Source: Nioella sediminis (GTDB lineage: Bacteria; Pseudomonadota; Alphaproteobacteria; Rhodobacterales; Rhodobacteraceae). From it: a stretch of DNA of 51,345 nt. A model generated the notes under the pieces. The model did no database searches and had not been told where the DNA came from. It worked only from the letters and a program-made list of their open reading frames with translations. A program made the translations under genes and the position numbers. Each line of letters starts with the position of its first letter. Positions within the stretch are counted from its first letter, which is position 1. The stretch spans positions 1-51,345 of the forward strand of contig NZ_MNBL01000026.1 of assembly GCF_001879695.1 (NCBI RefSeq), in the 5' to 3' direction. This document shows positions 43,673-50,365 of this stretch, piece after piece.

Positions 43673-44436
43673 CAGTCTGCCGTCCACCCCCCGTCCACCA
43701 TCAGCGCCGAGCCGGTGACAAGCGCCGAGGCCTCCGACGCGAGGAACACCACCGCGCCCATGATATCCTCGACCTCGCCCGGACGGCCCAGTTTGATCTT
43801 TTCCCTGATCCACGCCGCCCGTTCGGGATTGTCGAAGGTGGATTGCGTCAGCGGCGTCAGGATGAAGGTGGGACAGATCGTATTGACGCGGATCTGTCGC
43901 GGGCCCCATTCGATGGCCATCGACTTGGTGAAGCCTTCGACCGCATGTTTGCTCGCGCAGTAGACCGCGCGGTCGATGCCCCCCACATGGGCCATCTGGC
44001 TGGAAATGTTGATCAGCGATCCGGGCCGCCCGCTGGCGATCAGCCGCTCCGCCACGGCGCGGGTCAGGAAATAGGCCCCGCGCAGATTGAGCCCCATGGC
44101 CAGGTCGAAATCGCCCTCGGTCGTGTCAAGCGCCGGGGAATGGCGCGCAACCCCTGCGGAGTTGACCAGCACATCGAAGGGTTCCGCCCGCGCGATGGCG
44201 TCCTCTGTTGCGGCCACGTCGGAGACATCGAGGACCAGCGCCTCGGCGCTCATGCCTTCGGCCTGCATGGCCGCCACCGCCGCGCCGAGCTTGTCTGCGG
44301 AGCGCGCTGCCAGAACCACATGCGCCCCGGCCTCGGCCAGCGCCACGGCGGCCGCCAGCCCGATGCCGGAAGAGGCGCCCGTGACCAGAGCGCGTTTGCC
44401 GTCGAGGCGGAACGAGGGGGTGCGGGGCAGGATCAT
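43672..44436 (-). CDS. SDR dehydrogenase
   Basis: A 254-residue classical short-chain dehydrogenase. The cofactor motif is LVTGASSGIGLAAAVALAEA near residue 17, NSAGVARHSP near 92, and the catalytic residues are in ISSQMAHVGGIDRAVYCASK near 140-160. The C-terminus VDGGWTAD is typical. It resembles gluconate 5-dehydrogenase-like SDRs, so an alcohol or keto group of a sugar-acid-like substrate is a reasonable guess. It overlaps the upstream NTF2-like gene by four bases (start 44436, stop 44433) and is coupled to the LacI gene. Confidence 0.88.
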   Translation of the reverse strand: MILPRTPSFRLDGKRALVTGASSGIGLAAAVALAEAGAHVVLAARSADKLGAAVAAMQAEGMSAEALVLDVSDVAATEDAIARAEPFDVLVNSAGVARHSPALDTTEGDFDLAMGLNLRGAYFLTRAVAERLIASGRPGSLINISSQMAHVGGIDRAVYCASKHAVEGFTKSMAIEWGPRQIRVNTICPTFILTPLTQSTFDNPERAAWIREKIKLGRPGEVEDIMGAVVFLASEASALVTGSALMVDGGWTAD

Positions 44437-45476
44437 GCGTCTCTCCAATCCGGTTCGGGGATGGTGCCGGGAACGCGGGCCTTGTTGAATTCCCGCATCC
44501 GCCCCAGCACGTCCACCCCAAGCTGCCGGTAGGCGTCGAGAATGTCCACAAGCACCCAGTTTTCACGGATGAGCCCGCCCTCCAGCCGCCAGAAATCGAG
44601 GCTGCGCAGCAGGATTTCCGTGTCGGAGGGCGCAATCCCCATCCAGCCATCGCCCGACAGTGTCAGCCGCATGTTAGGCCAGCCGGTTTCGCAGACATAG
44701 TCGCCTTCACCGATCCAATGGGACATGAGATCGCCCATGGCGTCGAGCTTGCGGTCGGGCATGCCGCGCAGGAACGGGCCCTGGTGCCAGCTGCGGAAGC
44801 CGGAAATGCCGCGCGCTGTACCGATCCCGGCGGGGCCGTACCAATTCATTTTGGGGTGCCAGTACCGGTGAAGCTGCATGACCTCGGGGTCGGGGGTCGC
44901 GGGGAACTTGCACAGGTCCGTCAGCATGGCGATGACGTGATCCATGGCCGCCTGCCCGTCGCCCTCCATGGTCAGCCCGTCGCCCGACATGGGTGCAGGT
45001 GTGCACAAGAAGGCACCAAGCTGCGGCGCCATGGGCCAGGCCATCGCCTGCATCATCAGCTCGGGAATGTCCCAGATCGCCTGCATCTCTGTGATCTGGC
45101 CGCCTTCCAGCCGGAAGAACTCGTGATAGCGCATATGGGCGAGGTGCCCCGTCGGCGGGATGCCCAGAAATGGCGCGCGGAACGTGCCCATGTAATTGCC
45201 CATGCAGCCGGCCCAGTCCTGCCCCTCGGGCGTGGTGCCCGCCATGACGATCATGTCGCGGCGTTCGAGGTCGGGCATGGCCGCCAGAAGCGGCGCATAG
45301 GCGGTGTCGTAGAGTGCCTGAGCGCCTGACAGGTCGCCGAACGGGTGGCACAATCGTGCAGTTACGTCCGGCGCGATCTCCGCCAGAGCCTGCCGCACCG
45401 GAGCCTTTGCAAAATCCGCCATGGACGCCCGAAGCGGCGCAATCGCGGCTTTGATGCTGGCGCTGCGGTCAGTCAT
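44433..45476 (-). CDS. Double NTF2/SnoaL-like domain protein (first of two)
   Basis: A 347-residue protein with two NTF2-like (SnoaL-type) domains. The first contains FLGIPPTGHLAHMRYHEFFR near residue 108 and WDIPELMMQAMAWP near 140. The second runs from MQLHRYWHPKMNWYGPAGIG near 205 to SLDFWRLEGGLIRENWVL near 310. GAGGG precedes the ATG at 45476. The palindrome array lies immediately upstream. With the paralogue at 41682 it makes a duplicated pair within one operon; both may act on the same pathway or as partners. Confidence 0.75.
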   Translation of the reverse strand: MTDRSASIKAAIAPLRASMADFAKAPVRQALAEIAPDVTARLCHPFGDLSGAQALYDTAYAPLLAAMPDLERRDMIVMAGTTPEGQDWAGCMGNYMGTFRAPFLGIPPTGHLAHMRYHEFFRLEGGQITEMQAIWDIPELMMQAMAWPMAPQLGAFLCTPAPMSGDGLTMEGDGQAAMDHVIAMLTDLCKFPATPDPEVMQLHRYWHPKMNWYGPAGIGTARGISGFRSWHQGPFLRGMPDRKLDAMGDLMSHWIGEGDYVCETGWPNMRLTLSGDGWMGIAPSDTEILLRSLDFWRLEGGLIRENWVLVDILDAYRQLGVDVLGRMREFNKARVPGTIPEPDWRDA

Positions 45477-45503
45477 TGTGCCCTCGTGCGACACAGGCGG
45501 TGG

Positions 45504-45595
45504 ATGGCCCTTCGAAGGGCCATGGCAGACGCGATTTGCAAATCGCGTGGGAAGCGGTTTCGAAACCGCTTTTTGAAGGCGCTTCGAAGCGCCTT
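45504..45595. repeat. Array of four perfect 20-bp palindromes
   Basis: Four perfect 20-bp palindromes follow one another: 45504-45523 (half-site ATGGCCCTTC), 45529-45548 (ACGCGATTTG), 45552-45571 (AAGCGGTTTC) and 45576-45595 (AAGGCGCTTC). The gaps are 5, 3 and 4 bp, so centres repeat every 23-25 bp. Three are centred on TTCGAA and one on TTGCAA. The arms differ, so this is not a simple sequence repeat. In RNA each would fold into an 8-bp stem with a four-base loop. It fills the gap between the HisD-like and NTF2-like genes. Confidence 0.95.
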
Positions 45596-45608
45596 TCCCC
45601 CGCTCCGC

Positions 45609-46937
45609 TCATTCCGCCGCTTCCCGGTGGGGTGCGCCTTCGCCATAGGGCACATTGACCCCGCCATAGCGGCGCACGCGGATGTTGCATTGCTCGGCAT
45701 GGCCGACGAAACCCTCCAGCATGCACAGGCGGCTGCCATATTCGCCGATCATGACCGCCGCCTCATCGGTCAGCACCTTCTGGTAGCTGTGGGTTTTCAG
45801 GAACTTGCCAACCCAGAGACCGCCGGTATAGCGCCCCGCCTTCTTGGTGGGCAGCGTGTGGTTGGTGCCGATCACCTTGTCGCCATTGGCCACATTCGTC
45901 CGCGCCCCGAGGAACAGCGCGCCGTAGCAGGTCATGTTCTCAAGGAACCAATCATCGCGGTCGGTCATGACCTGCACATGTTCCGACGCGATGTCATCGG
46001 CCACGGCCAGCATCTCGTCATAGCTGTCACAAAGGATCACCTCGCCATACTCCTCCCAGCTTGTGCGGGCGGTGTCGGCGGTTGGCAGGATTGTCAGGAT
46101 CCGGTCGATCTCGGACAGGGTCTCCTCGGCCAGCTTCCGTGAGTTCGTGACCAGCACGGCGGGAGAGTTATAGCCGTGTTCGGCCTGACCAAGGAGATCG
46201 GTCGCGCAAAGCTCGCCATCCACGGTGTCATCGGCGATCACCATGGTTTCGGTCGGGCCTGCGAAAAGGTCGATGCCGACCCGCCCGTAAAGCTGGCGCT
46301 TGGCTTCGGCCACGAAGGCATTGCCGGGACCGACCAGCATGTGCACGGGTTCGATCGTCTCGGTGCCGAGCGCCATCGCCCCCACGGCCTGGATGCCACC
46401 AAGCACGTAGATCTCATGCGCGCCGCCCAGATGCATCGCCGCGATCACGGCGGGGTTTGGCTTGCCCTGCCAGGGGGGCGTACAGGCCACGATGCGCGGC
46501 ACACCCGCGACCGATGCCGTGGCCACCGACATATGGGCCGAGGCCACCATCGGGAACTTGCCGCCGGGCACGTAGCAGCCCACGGACTGAACGGGGATGT
46601 TCTTGTGGCCCAGGATCACGCCGGGCAGGGTTTCGACCTCGATATCGAGCATCGAGTCGCGCTGCGCCTGCGCGAACTTGACCACCTGTTCCTGGGCGAA
46701 CCTGATATCGGCCAGTTCCCGGTCGGACAGCTCGGCCATCAGCGCCGCGATCTCGGCCTCGGACAGCCGGTAACTCGCAGGCGAATAGCCATCGAACTTC
46801 TCCGACAACTCCCGCACCGCCGCGTCCCCGCGTTTCTCGATATCGGCCAGCGTCGCTTCCACCACGGCGCGGGTCTTGGCATCGTCTTCGGCGCGTTCAT
46901 TGGCCGGTTTGCCACGCTTGAGATAGTCGATGGTCAT
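45609..46937 (-). CDS. HisD-fold dehydrogenase, HpsN-like
   Basis: A 442-residue zinc- and NAD-dependent dehydrogenase of the histidinol dehydrogenase fold. Conserved HisD elements are VGCYVPGG near residue 118, the zinc ligands in [16 protein letters not shown] near 250, the catalytic Glu-His in IASEHVQVM near 320, the metal Asp in [14 protein letters not shown] near 345, and the last His in [10 protein letters not shown] near 415. The [17 protein letters not shown] form resembles HpsN, which oxidises dihydroxypropanesulfonate, more than biosynthetic HisD. No his genes surround it, so a catabolic alcohol-to-acid oxidation is inferred. Its true substrate is uncertain. Confidence 0.82.
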   Translation of the reverse strand: MTIDYLKRGKPANERAEDDAKTRAVVEATLADIEKRGDAAVRELSEKFDGYSPASYRLSEAEIAALMAELSDRELADIRFAQEQVVKFAQAQRDSMLDIEVETLPGVILGHKNIPVQSVGCYVPGGKFPMVASAHMSVATASVAGVPRIVACTPPWQGKPNPAVIAAMHLGGAHEIYVLGGIQAVGAMALGTETIEPVHMLVGPGNAFVAEAKRQLYGRVGIDLFAGPTETMVIADDTVDGELCATDLLGQAEHGYNSPAVLVTNSRKLAEETLSEIDRILTILPTADTARTSWEEYGEVILCDSYDEMLAVADDIASEHVQVMTDRDDWFLENMTCYGALFLGARTNVANGDKVIGTNHTLPTKKAGRYTGGLWVGKFLKTHSYQKVLTDEAAVMIGEYGSRLCMLEGFVGHAEQCNIRVRRYGGVNVPYGEGAPHREAAE

Positions 46938-47003
46938 GTGTCTCGTCCTCGGTTGCCCGCCATCTGCGGGCCGTTCTTTTGTGGTTCGGTTTGCCGCCCC
47001 GGA

Positions 47004-47062
47004 GCAACCATGCCCCGGCGCGACGGGGTGGGCGGGTGGGCGGCGTGCCGGGGCACGGTTGC
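47004..47062. repeat. 16-bp inverted repeat enclosing a G-quadruplex motif
   Basis: GCAACCATGCCCCGGC at 47004-47019 and GCCGGGGCACGGTTGC at 47047-47062 pair at 15 of 16 positions. The 27-nt loop between them contains GGGTGGGCGGGTGGG at 47026-47040, four G-triplets with one-base loops. The G-rich strand is the plus strand, which is the template for the operon. It lies between the permease and HisD-like genes. Confidence 0.85.
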
Positions 47063-47070
47063 GCCCCCTC

Positions 47071-47952
47071 TCATCCCTTCACCGCCCCGGCGGTCAGACC
47101 GCTGACGATCTGGCGCTGGAAGAACATGACCAGCACGAAGAGCGGCGCGGTGGCCGAGACCACGGCGGCAACGGCGAACATCACGTTGCCCTCGGTCTGC
47201 GTCGTGCCAAGGAAGGCGGCGATGGCGGGGACCATGGTGCGGTTGCTTTCGCTCAGCAGCATCGAGGTCACGGCGAAGTCGTTATAGGCCAGCAGGAAGC
47301 TGAACAGCCCGGTGGTGATGACGCCCGGCCACATGACCGGCACGATGACCAGCCGGAACGCCTGAAACTGGGTGCAGCCATCGACCTTGGCGCTTTCGTC
47401 CAGTTCCTTGGGGATGTTCTGAAAGAACGAATGCAGCATCCACAGGGTGAAGGGCTGGTTGATCGCCACCAGCACGATAATCGTGGTGGGCAGGATCCCC
47501 CAGACATTCCATTCGAAGAAGGGCAGCAGGTAGCCCGAGACCAGCGTGATCGGCGGCATGGCGCGGAAGATCAGCGCGGTGATCAGCAGCCAGAACGTGT
47601 AGCGGTAGCCAGAGCGCGACAGAGCATAGCCGCCGAGTGTGCCGATGGTCAGCGAGGTACAAACCACGAAGAAACACACGATGAACGTGTTGATGACCGA
47701 GCGCCAGAACTCCTCTTGCACCCAGGCCCCTTCATAGCCCGCCCCGGTGAACGGGCTGCCATGGGTGCGTTCGGTGTTCGCGCCGGTCAGCGCATTGGTC
47801 CAGTCAGCGATGGAGAAGAAATCAAGCTCCACCTTGAAAGACCCCCAAAGCGTCCAGATGAAGGGGAACGCAGCCAGGATCAGCCAGAAGATGATGAAGC
47901 CCTTGGTCAGGACACGCAGCGACAGGGGCGCGCGGAGTGCGGAAGAAGCCAT
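47071..47952 (-). CDS. ABC transporter permease (MalG-type)
   Basis: A 293-residue inner-membrane permease with about six hydrophobic segments. The EAA-type loop that docks the ATPase is [20 protein letters not shown] near residue 195, in which the usual EAA is replaced by ESA. The C-terminus [13 protein letters not shown] is characteristic of MalG-type carbohydrate permeases. The start overlaps the preceding permease stop (TAATG), so the two subunits are translationally coupled. A long upstream frame to 48363 is antisense shadow. Confidence 0.9.
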   Translation of the reverse strand: MASSALRAPLSLRVLTKGFIIFWLILAAFPFIWTLWGSFKVELDFFSIADWTNALTGANTERTHGSPFTGAGYEGAWVQEEFWRSVINTFIVCFFVVCTSLTIGTLGGYALSRSGYRYTFWLLITALIFRAMPPITLVSGYLLPFFEWNVWGILPTTIIVLVAINQPFTLWMLHSFFQNIPKELDESAKVDGCTQFQAFRLVIVPVMWPGVITTGLFSFLLAYNDFAVTSMLLSESNRTMVPAIAAFLGTTQTEGNVMFAVAAVVSATAPLFVLVMFFQRQIVSGLTAGAVKG

Positions 47953-48977
47953 TACATTTTCCCCTTGAAGTCGCGCCAGGTGCGCACCAGGACGGGCGAC
48001 AGCAGGATCGCCACACCGAGGATGGTCAGGACCGAGGTGGCCGCCGCAGCAGACAGCTGCCGGGTCTCGCCGCCCATGTCGTTGAAGATGATCCAGCTCA
48101 GGCTGGTGGCGTGGGCGGAGGCGTTGAAGCCCACGATCGGCTCGAACACGCGGAAATTGTCCATCAGCTGAATAAGCGCCACGAAGGTTACCAGCGGCAT
48201 CAGATGCGGCACCACGATATAGCGGACCTGCTGCCAGCGGGTGGCGCCGTCGATCTGCGAAGCCTCGATCTGATCCTCGGGCAGCGTTTGCAGCCCGGCA
48301 TAGAAGACGACGAAGGCGAAGGGCGCGGAATGCCAGACCCCGTAGACGATCAGCGCGATCCACATCAGCGGCGTGGAGGCTTTCACCGACAGGTCGGGGT
48401 CATTGACCAGCCAGGACAGGAAATTGCCAAGAACGCCGCGATTGTCGATCATCCAGAACATGATGAGCGAGCCCACAAGTGGCGTCACAATCATCGGCAG
48501 AAGCGAGAAGAAGATCACGATCCCCTTGAGCTTCTGGGTCAGCGTGTTGACCGCCAAAGCGATAGCCATGCCGAGGATGATCAGAAGCGGTGTGACCGTG
48601 AAGGTGTAGGTCAGGGTAAAACCGATGGCCCGATAGAAGGGCAGATCCCCCAGTTCCGAGAAGAAGGCCCCGATGCTGTCCGACGTGCGCCAAGCCTCTG
48701 CCACTTCGGCAACCGCAAGGTGACCACGATCAAGGTAGATATCCAGCCCGACGAAGCGGCCCAGGGGGCGCGCCTCGCGCAGCTCTCGCGTTGCTTCCTG
48801 GTCGATGGTGGTTTCTTCGGTGCAGCTGAAGGGCGTGCAGGTTTCCACCGTGATCAGCACCGGTTCGTGCTGCGCGGTGACGGATTGAATGACGACCGAC
48901 ACGATGGGCGCCGCAATGAACAGCAGCATCGCCAGCCCGGTGGGCAGGAAGAACCAGAAGAAGGTGCGATGTTTCAT
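47952..48977 (-). CDS. ABC transporter permease (MalF-type)
   Basis: A 341-residue permease with the EAA loop IEASQIDGATRWQQVRYIVV near residue 240. The first hydrophobic segment (residues about 8-32) is followed by an unusually long periplasmic stretch of about 90 residues containing the Cys pair CTPFSC, then the remaining membrane helices from about 120. An extended periplasmic loop is known in MalF but differs in sequence here. It follows the binding-protein gene by 65 bp. Confidence 0.89.
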   Translation of the reverse strand: MKHRTFFWFFLPTGLAMLLFIAAPIVSVVIQSVTAQHEPVLITVETCTPFSCTEETTIDQEATRELREARPLGRFVGLDIYLDRGHLAVAEVAEAWRTSDSIGAFFSELGDLPFYRAIGFTLTYTFTVTPLLIILGMAIALAVNTLTQKLKGIVIFFSLLPMIVTPLVGSLIMFWMIDNRGVLGNFLSWLVNDPDLSVKASTPLMWIALIVYGVWHSAPFAFVVFYAGLQTLPEDQIEASQIDGATRWQQVRYIVVPHLMPLVTFVALIQLMDNFRVFEPIVGFNASAHATSLSWIIFNDMGGETRQLSAAAATSVLTILGVAILLSPVLVRTWRDFKGKM

Positions 48978-49009
48978 GGGTCTTTCCGTGCTCGGTCAGA
49001 AAAGGGGAT

Positions 49010-49033
49010 GGGGCGGAGGATCTCCCCCGCCCC
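49010..49033 (-). promoter_or_regulatory. Intercistronic hairpin after the binding-protein gene
   Basis: A stem GGGGCGG with CCGCCCC and an inner GGAG/CTCC pairing, then ATCCCC and TTTT on the minus strand, 10 bp past the stop. It resembles a partial terminator that would raise binding-protein mRNA over permease mRNA, as also seen between smoE and smoF. Confidence 0.7.
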
Positions 49034-49042
49034 AACGGGGAT

Positions 49043-50272
49043 TTACTGAAGGTAACCCTGTTCGCGGGCGGCGGCGCGATAGGCGGCCTCCACATCAGCC
49101 AGGGCCTGTTCCGCGCTCTCATTGCCTTGCATGAAGTCGGTCAGCTCGGCACCGAGGGCGGTGTGCATCAGGCCCATGTAGGGCAGCATCGGGTACGGCA
49201 CCGAGCCCATTTCCGCAGCGGCGAAGACACCAACGGCCGCCGGGGTCGGCTCATAGCCGGGGATCAGCCAGACGGCCTGGGTACGGATATCTTCGTCTTC
49301 CATCATTTCGGGCCGGATGCCGTTCATCATGGCAATGAAGGTGGCCTCGGCCTCTTCGTCGGAGATGTTGCTGGCCACGGTCCAGCCGTCCCACCACAGG
49401 GTGGTCGCCGGGATGTCGCCGCCGCCCACGGTCATCGGACCGGCGATGGCGAATCCGTCGACAACTTCCTGCGGCACACCGTCCACGGTCACGAGGGTCG
49501 CGGCGCGGCTGCCCCACATGTTCATCAGCGCCACGTTGCCAGCCCGGTATTCGGCGTTTGTGGCGTTGGAGTCATGGGTCAGGAAGTCGGGGTTCATGTA
49601 TTCCGACAGCGCGCGCATCATTTCCAGCGCCTGAACACCGGCCTCGGAATTCACGGTGGGTTCTGCGGTGCCGGGCTCGAAGAACTGGCCCCCGTAGCCG
49701 ATGAACATGTTGTTGAATTCCTGCGCCAGGTTCCAGCCAGCCGCATAGGCACCGCCCACCGGGTTTTCCATGAGGCCCGCTTCGCGGATCGCCTCGGCAG
49801 CGGCCAGCATCTCCTCGTAGGTGGTGGGAACGTCGAGGCCGAGCTGGTCGAGGACGTCGGCGCGATAGACCAGGTGCTGAGCGTTCGCCATGAAGGCCAC
49901 GGCCATGACCTGACCATTGATGGTGATCAGCTGGTTGCGGTTCAGACCCTCGCCATGCGCCTCGACCAGATCATCCAGCGGGCGGATCACATCGGCATTC
50001 ATCAGCGCCACGATGGACGAGTTGGCGATAATGGCCGAGGTGTATTCCGCCGGGTTGCCCGACATGCCGGCCACGTTGATCTGCTGGTGATCGGCGGTCA
50101 GGTTGGTGGACACTTCGGCGCCCGAGCATTCCTGCGCGCCTGCGCCCACGGTCTGGATCGCCGGGAATTCGTTGCCGACGATGGACACACGTGCACTGAT
50201 TTCGCAGGAGAGCGCGGTGGTGGCCGAAAGCACGGCCAGCGCACCTGCGGTAGTGAGTGTCTTGAGATACAT
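49043..50272 (-). CDS. ABC transporter solute-binding protein
   Basis: A 409-residue periplasmic binding protein of the carbohydrate/polyol (MalE-like) type. The signal peptide is MYLKTLTTAGALAVLSATTA; the mature protein starts near LSCEISARVSIVG and has a second cysteine in GAQECSGAEV, so a disulfide is likely. Family-like patterns include NGQVMAVAFMANAQHLVYRA near residue 120 and NVALMNMWGSRAATLV near 245. It lacks a canonical lipobox. GGGAGGATC precedes the ATG at 50272. The ligand is unknown. Confidence 0.9.
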   Translation of the reverse strand: MYLKTLTTAGALAVLSATTALSCEISARVSIVGNEFPAIQTVGAGAQECSGAEVSTNLTADHQQINVAGMSGNPAEYTSAIIANSSIVALMNADVIRPLDDLVEAHGEGLNRNQLITINGQVMAVAFMANAQHLVYRADVLDQLGLDVPTTYEEMLAAAEAIREAGLMENPVGGAYAAGWNLAQEFNNMFIGYGGQFFEPGTAEPTVNSEAGVQALEMMRALSEYMNPDFLTHDSNATNAEYRAGNVALMNMWGSRAATLVTVDGVPQEVVDGFAIAGPMTVGGGDIPATTLWWDGWTVASNISDEEAEATFIAMMNGIRPEMMEDEDIRTQAVWLIPGYEPTPAAVGVFAAAEMGSVPYPMLPYMGLMHTALGAELTDFMQGNESAEQALADVEAAYRAAAREQGYLQ

Positions 50273-50296
50273 TGGGATCCTCCCGTTGGTGAACTT

Positions 50297-50349
50297 GGGT
50301 GCATCTTGCAAGCCTGCACCCCCATGATGTCCCGGACATGAGGTCCGGG
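50297..50349. repeat. Two hairpins between the ATPase and binding-protein genes
   Basis: GGGTGCA at 50297-50303 pairs with TGCACCC at 50315-50321; the loop holds the palindrome CTTGCAAG. CCCGGAC at 50331-50337 pairs with GTCCGGG at 50343-50349. Both occupy the 93-bp gap before the binding-protein gene. Confidence 0.6.
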
Positions 50350-50365
50350 GGCTTCAGTCTCGGGG

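Noticed and set aside
45469-45726. Minus-strand ORF of 85 codons through the palindrome array
   Set aside because: It overlaps the end of the HisD-like gene in another frame and its sequence merely follows the palindromes; no ribosome site.
45609-46937. Assignment as biosynthetic hisD
   Set aside because: Context is catabolic, no his genes adjoin it, and the substrate-side segment resembles HpsN-type proteins.
49043-50272. Lipoprotein assignment for the binding protein
   Set aside because: The Cys after the signal peptide is in an ALSC context, not a canonical lipobox.
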